Positions 61,038 through 64,000 of a stretch of 64,000 nucleotides of DNA are shown here, piece after piece. Source of the DNA: G965222505 sp965222505 (GTDB lineage Bacteria > Bacteroidota > Rhodothermia > Rhodothermales > DATKEJ01); the NCBI GenBank assembly GCA_965222505.1, contig OZ244956.1:1922001-1986000 (forward strand). Direction: 5' to 3'. Each line of letters starts with the position of its first letter. Within the stretch, counting starts at the first letter, position 1. The notes under the pieces are model-generated. The model saw only the letters and a program-made list of their open reading frames with translations, made no database searches and was not told the origin of the DNA. The position numbers and the translations under genes are program-made.

Positions 61038-61100
61038 TTGACAAGGGCCTCATCTTGAACTATTATGGAAACGTTTCCATAAAAAAGTGGAACCGTTTCT
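61038..61100 (+). promoter_or_regulatory. Sigma70-type promoter with two LacI-family operators
   Basis: TTGACA (61038-61043), a 17-base spacer and TATTAT (61061-61066) make a near-consensus promoter. The perfect 16-base palindrome ATGGAAACGTTTCCAT (61065-61080) overlaps the -10 end and start site. A second, imperfect copy GGAACCGTTTC follows at 61089-61099. Palindromes with a central ACGT and GAAA/TTTC arms are the usual LacI/CcpA-family targets, so the downstream repressor probably controls itself. Confidence 0.8.
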
Positions 61101-61130
61101 CTTTCACATCCCTACGGCTGACCTTTCCTG

Positions 61131-62147
61131 ATGAGCGTTACCATCAAAGATGTTGCGCGTTTGGCCGGGGTGGCCGTTTCGACGGCTTCCCGTGCGATGA
61201 ACCATAGTGGTCCAGTCAGTTCAAAAACGAGAGAACGGGTAGAGGCTGCCGTGCAGCAACTCCAGTACGTACCGAACAGTACCGCCCGTAACCTCATTCA
61301 GCGCAAGGCACACACCTTCGGGGTGTTTCTGCCGCACCTGTATGGCGAGTTTTATTCCGAGGTCTTGCGCGGGATGGACCACGCGGCCCAGGAAGCCCAT
61401 TACCAACTGCTCGTCTCCAGTTCTCATAGCGAACACAACGATGTCGAAACCGCCCTTAAAGCCGTGCGGGGCCGGGTCGATGGCATCATCCTCTTGTCCC
61501 CCTTTGCCAGCGAAGCCGAACTGTTGCAATGGTTTCCCAAACACTTGCCGATGGTACTGCTGCATTGTGACACCACAGATCTGGCTGTCGATGCGATCAA
61601 TATCGACAATTTCGGGGGGGCCTATGCCATGACGCAACACCTGATCGGTCTTGGCCACCGGCGTCTGGCCATTTTCAAAGGACCGGCCACCAACTATGAG
61701 GCCAGGGAACGGTACCGCGGGTTTCACAAAGCATTGGCCGATAACGGCATTTCGGCCAACCCGGCCCTCGAATTTGAAGGCGAATTTACTGAGGAAACCG
61801 GATACTTAGCCGCCAAAGCCCTCCTGCAACAAGCCCCCTTGCCTACGGCCCTGTTCAGTTTTAACGATTCCATGATCGTCGGCGCCCTGGGGGTTTTCCG
61901 GGCCGCCGGCCTTCGCATTCCAGAAGACCTGGCCGTGGCCGGGTTTGACGACATTCCCAGTGTAAAGTACAGGCATCCGCCTTTAACAACGGTACGGGTC
62001 CCCATTTATGAAGTCGGCCGAAAAGCCGTCCAACGGCTGCTCTTCGCCATTGAACACCAAAACCAACATGCCCGCACACAGGAAGTGTTGCCCACCCAGG
62101 TGATGGTGCGCGGTTCCTGTGGCGCAAAACCACTACCTGCTACATAA
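61131..62147 (+). CDS. LacI-family transcriptional regulator
   Basis: 338 residues. The helix-turn-helix is at the N-terminus (VTIKDVARLAGVAVSTASRAMN), followed by the hinge VQQLQYVPNSTARNLIQRK and a periplasmic-binding-protein-like sensor domain (TFGVFLPHLYGEFY, PTALFSFNDSMIVGAL, DLAVAGFDDIPSVKYRHPPLTTV). It binds a sugar or similar effector. Two operator-like sites lie directly upstream. The following secreted protein gene may be part of its regulon (inference). Effector unknown. Confidence 0.93.
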   Translation: MSVTIKDVARLAGVAVSTASRAMNHSGPVSSKTRERVEAAVQQLQYVPNSTARNLIQRKAHTFGVFLPHLYGEFYSEVLRGMDHAAQEAHYQLLVSSSHSEHNDVETALKAVRGRVDGIILLSPFASEAELLQWFPKHLPMVLLHCDTTDLAVDAINIDNFGGAYAMTQHLIGLGHRRLAIFKGPATNYEARERYRGFHKALADNGISANPALEFEGEFTEETGYLAAKALLQQAPLPTALFSFNDSMIVGALGVFRAAGLRIPEDLAVAGFDDIPSVKYRHPPLTTVRVPIYEVGRKAVQRLLFAIEHQNQHARTQEVLPTQVMVRGSCGAKPLPAT

Positions 62148-62216
62148 TTCACACCAAACGCTGAATCGGATTTATCCCCCGATCAGCCTATCATCATACC
62201 CAAACACACCACCCCG

Positions 62217-64000
62217 ATGAAAAACAGCTTCGCTTTTTTAGGCCTCATCGCCCTGCTCCTCATTTCAAACCTGACCCCCGTCATGGCACAGCCTGTACGG
62301 AACGGCGTCGATGTGATCTGGGCCAGGGACATTGAAGGCAGTACCCTGACCCTGGACGGACAACTCACCGAACCCGAGTGGATGTCCGCCGAAACCCTGC
62401 AATTCCGGTGGAATGAAAACATGGGCTTCCCCGGCAGCGGTCAGAAAATCGAAGGCCAACCCGCCCTGGCCGAACCTTCCGACCCGCACGACGCGATGGT
62501 CTACATCCTCCGCGATGGCAACACCCTGTGGCTGGGCATGATGGCCCAGGACCAATCCGTCGGCGGCGGCCTCAGCCTGTGGAATTTTGATGGCATTATC
62601 ATGTCCATCTTCGACCGCAGCCAGCGCCCGGATACGGTCAATCAAAACAACAACTTCTTTGCCAACGGTGCACACTCCGAATTCTTCTATACCTGGTGGA
62701 ACCCGGCCGACACGACCGATACCGGCGACCCCACACCTGGCATCGAAGCCCGCCTCTTCGGAGACTATGGCGTCGGCTTTAACGAAGGCAATTCCGGCGA
62801 CCGCGGCGGGGCCCGCAACCCGGACGTCTGGGATGCCCGTGCGACCGTAGACGGCGTCGTCAATGACGATTCCCACGGCAACGACAACGGCTACACGATG
62901 GAAATGCGCATCGACCTCGGTGCGATGGGCTATGACTTTAGCCAGGCCGATGGCGACGTCGTACCCTTCAACATTGCCGTACAGGACGATGATTTCAGTT
63001 GGCCGGAAAACCCGGACACCTCCTTCCTGTCCCGCGTCTGGTGGCAAAACCAGTGGGGCAACAACTTTAATGAAGGTGTCGCCTACATGCACGGCAACGA
63101 TGCCGTAACCATCAGCTCCGGCGATGCCCCCGAAGTGACCCAGCCCGAATTCACCGTCCCGAGCATTGGCGGCTTCGATGCCCCGACCATCGACGGCGCC
63201 CTGGATGAGGACATGTGGGCTGCCTCTGCGCCGATCTTCAACTTCGGCTACCAAGCGTCCAATGCCGACCTCATGGAAGGCAATCCTGGTGCCCTCGCCC
63301 CGTACCACGTCTCCTGGTTCGACCCTGACATCAACGGCGACGGTCGGGCTGCAGCCGTCGTTGACAATAACCCGGGCCGGTTCCATATGGCCTTTGAAGG
63401 CAATACCCTCTTCATCGGCCTCGACACCGATGATCAGGCCGTAAGTGGCTTCACCTCCGAAGGCGGGCGCGACGGCTTCCGCATCACGATGGCCCGCATG
63501 GACACGATGGCCAACGACGGATCCACACTCAACAAACAATTTGATTTCCTGATCGACTCTACAGGCGTGGTTCAAGGCAGCAATGATGCCTTTGATGCCC
63601 TGGCAGACGGCTCTATCGTAGCTGGTGCTTCCCTGAAAGGGACTTCCACCGTCGCCGACCCGACCGATGTGGACGAAGGGTACCAGATTGAAGTGGCCAT
63701 CGACCTCGTACAGGCCCTCGGCTATGCCTCCTCGGCCGGCAAGGTAGACGACCCGCGTATCTGGATTGCCCTGAACTTCTTCGATGGAGACTTCTTCGAA
63801 GACGCCGCCGCCAGCTACGCCAACCGGACCTGGATCGTTGGTGAACGGGGCGATGGTGCTTCCCTCTACGGCTACCTGAACAGCGAAACAGCCGTTGCCA
63901 ACGAAGCGGAAACCGAACTGCCCGCTTCCATCCGCCTCCTGGGTAACTACCCGAACCCGTTCAACCCGTCGACGCGCATCCAGTATGTCCTCCCGCAAGC
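62217..64000 (+). CDS. Secreted CBM9-like protein with type IX sorting domain, 3' end cut by the window
   Basis: At least 594 residues from ATG 62217; no stop before the window edge. Signal peptide (LLISNLTPVMAQ), then two repeats of a CBM9/DOMON-like beta domain, each with a GSTLTLDGQLTEPEWMSAETL or PTIDGALDEDMWAAS opening (about residues 36 and 323). The end is a type IX module starting LLGNYPNPFNPSTRI near 575. No catalytic motif is seen. It follows lacI by 69 bases and is probably a surface carbohydrate-binding protein. Confidence 0.82.
   Translation, partial: MKNSFAFLGLIALLLISNLTPVMAQPVRNGVDVIWARDIEGSTLTLDGQLTEPEWMSAETLQFRWNENMGFPGSGQKIEGQPALAEPSDPHDAMVYILRDGNTLWLGMMAQDQSVGGGLSLWNFDGIIMSIFDRSQRPDTVNQNNNFFANGAHSEFFYTWWNPADTTDTGDPTPGIEARLFGDYGVGFNEGNSGDRGGARNPDVWDARATVDGVVNDDSHGNDNGYTMEMRIDLGAMGYDFSQADGDVVPFNIAVQDDDFSWPENPDTSFLSRVWWQNQWGNNFNEGVAYMHGNDAVTISSGDAPEVTQPEFTVPSIGGFDAPTIDGALDEDMWAASAPIFNFGYQASNADLMEGNPGALAPYHVSWFDPDINGDGRAAAVVDNNPGRFHMAFEGNTLFIGLDTDDQAVSGFTSEGGRDGFRITMARMDTMANDGSTLNKQFDFLIDSTGVVQGSNDAFDALADGSIVAGASLKGTSTVADPTDVDEGYQIEVAIDLVQALGYASSAGKVDDPRIWIALNFFDGDFFEDAAASYANRTWIVGERGDGASLYGYLNSETAVANEAETELPASIRLLGNYPNPFNPSTRIQYVLPQ

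Noticed and set aside
62265..63998. 577-codon open frame on the minus strand
   Set aside because: Antisense shadow of the CBM9-like sorted protein, produced by its codon bias; composition is Val/Gly-rich without domains.

Overview
The window reads as chromosomal DNA of a GC-rich Bacteroidota/Rhodothermota-type bacterium, most like an uncultured member of the Rhodothermales. The evidence is: three secreted proteins with C-terminal type IX sorting modules (YPNPFN-like motifs), an ECF-sigma/FecR/TonB-receptor cascade, an Omp85-like surface protein, an AT-rich promoter word TATMTTG close to the Bacteroidota -7 element, and Shine-Dalgarno use at only some genes. No rRNA, tRNA, prophage, intact insertion sequence or CRISPR array was found.

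Layout. 1-9.5 kb: ldcA, purN and purH (minus strand); an MbnP/MbnH pair (copper protein plus its diheme maturase); a KDG kinase; a pseudouridine synthase; a second diheme peroxidase. 9.9-16.6 kb: a tightly packed operon of ECF sigma factor, FecR anti-sigma factor, a beta-barrel protein, a DUF6174 lipoprotein and a TonB-dependent receptor. 16.9-23.4 kb: a polysaccharide deacetylase, a nucleoside deaminase, and a four-gene cassette (porin, orphan PstS-like binding protein, HAMP sensor kinase, response regulator fused to a nucleotide cyclase) that looks like one signalling system. 23.6-29.2 kb: GDPD phosphodiesterase, TIGR02206 membrane protein, HD hydrolase, then a decayed stretch (frameshifted NDH-2, truncated S9 peptidase), a SixA-like phosphatase and a hairpin-rich gap with a MITE-like element. 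29.2-40.5 kb: a sorted beta-helix protein, BON-LysM protein, acyl-ACP desaturase, LhgO, SCP2 protein, P1 peptidase, a VapBC module with its operator, MmcQ/YjbR, an Ig-like repeat lipoprotein and LexA. 40.6-48.5 kb: housekeeping genes (rlmB, a PLP decarboxylase, lgt, hisS, PTS IIA, rluD, a class V aminotransferase, yqgE). 48.6-64 kb: an SdrD-B-like sorted protein, an aminotransferase, gene debris, OsmC, a DUF4397/dockerin-like protein, dprA, obg, rnhA, an Omp85-like protein, and an autoregulated LacI regulator ahead of a sorted CBM9-like protein cut by the window edge.

The most unusual feature lies between the genes. At least eleven intergenic sites carry short arrays with a period of seven bases. 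The heptamer word differs from site to site, and several arrays are arranged as inverted arms. They sit against stop codons, and in hisS and rnhA they encode the last residues and the stop. A second dispersed family consists of GTAG-headed palindromes resembling REP elements; one supplies the stop codon of ldcA and another abuts the broken end of the S9 peptidase pseudogene. No enzyme that could move either family is encoded in the window.
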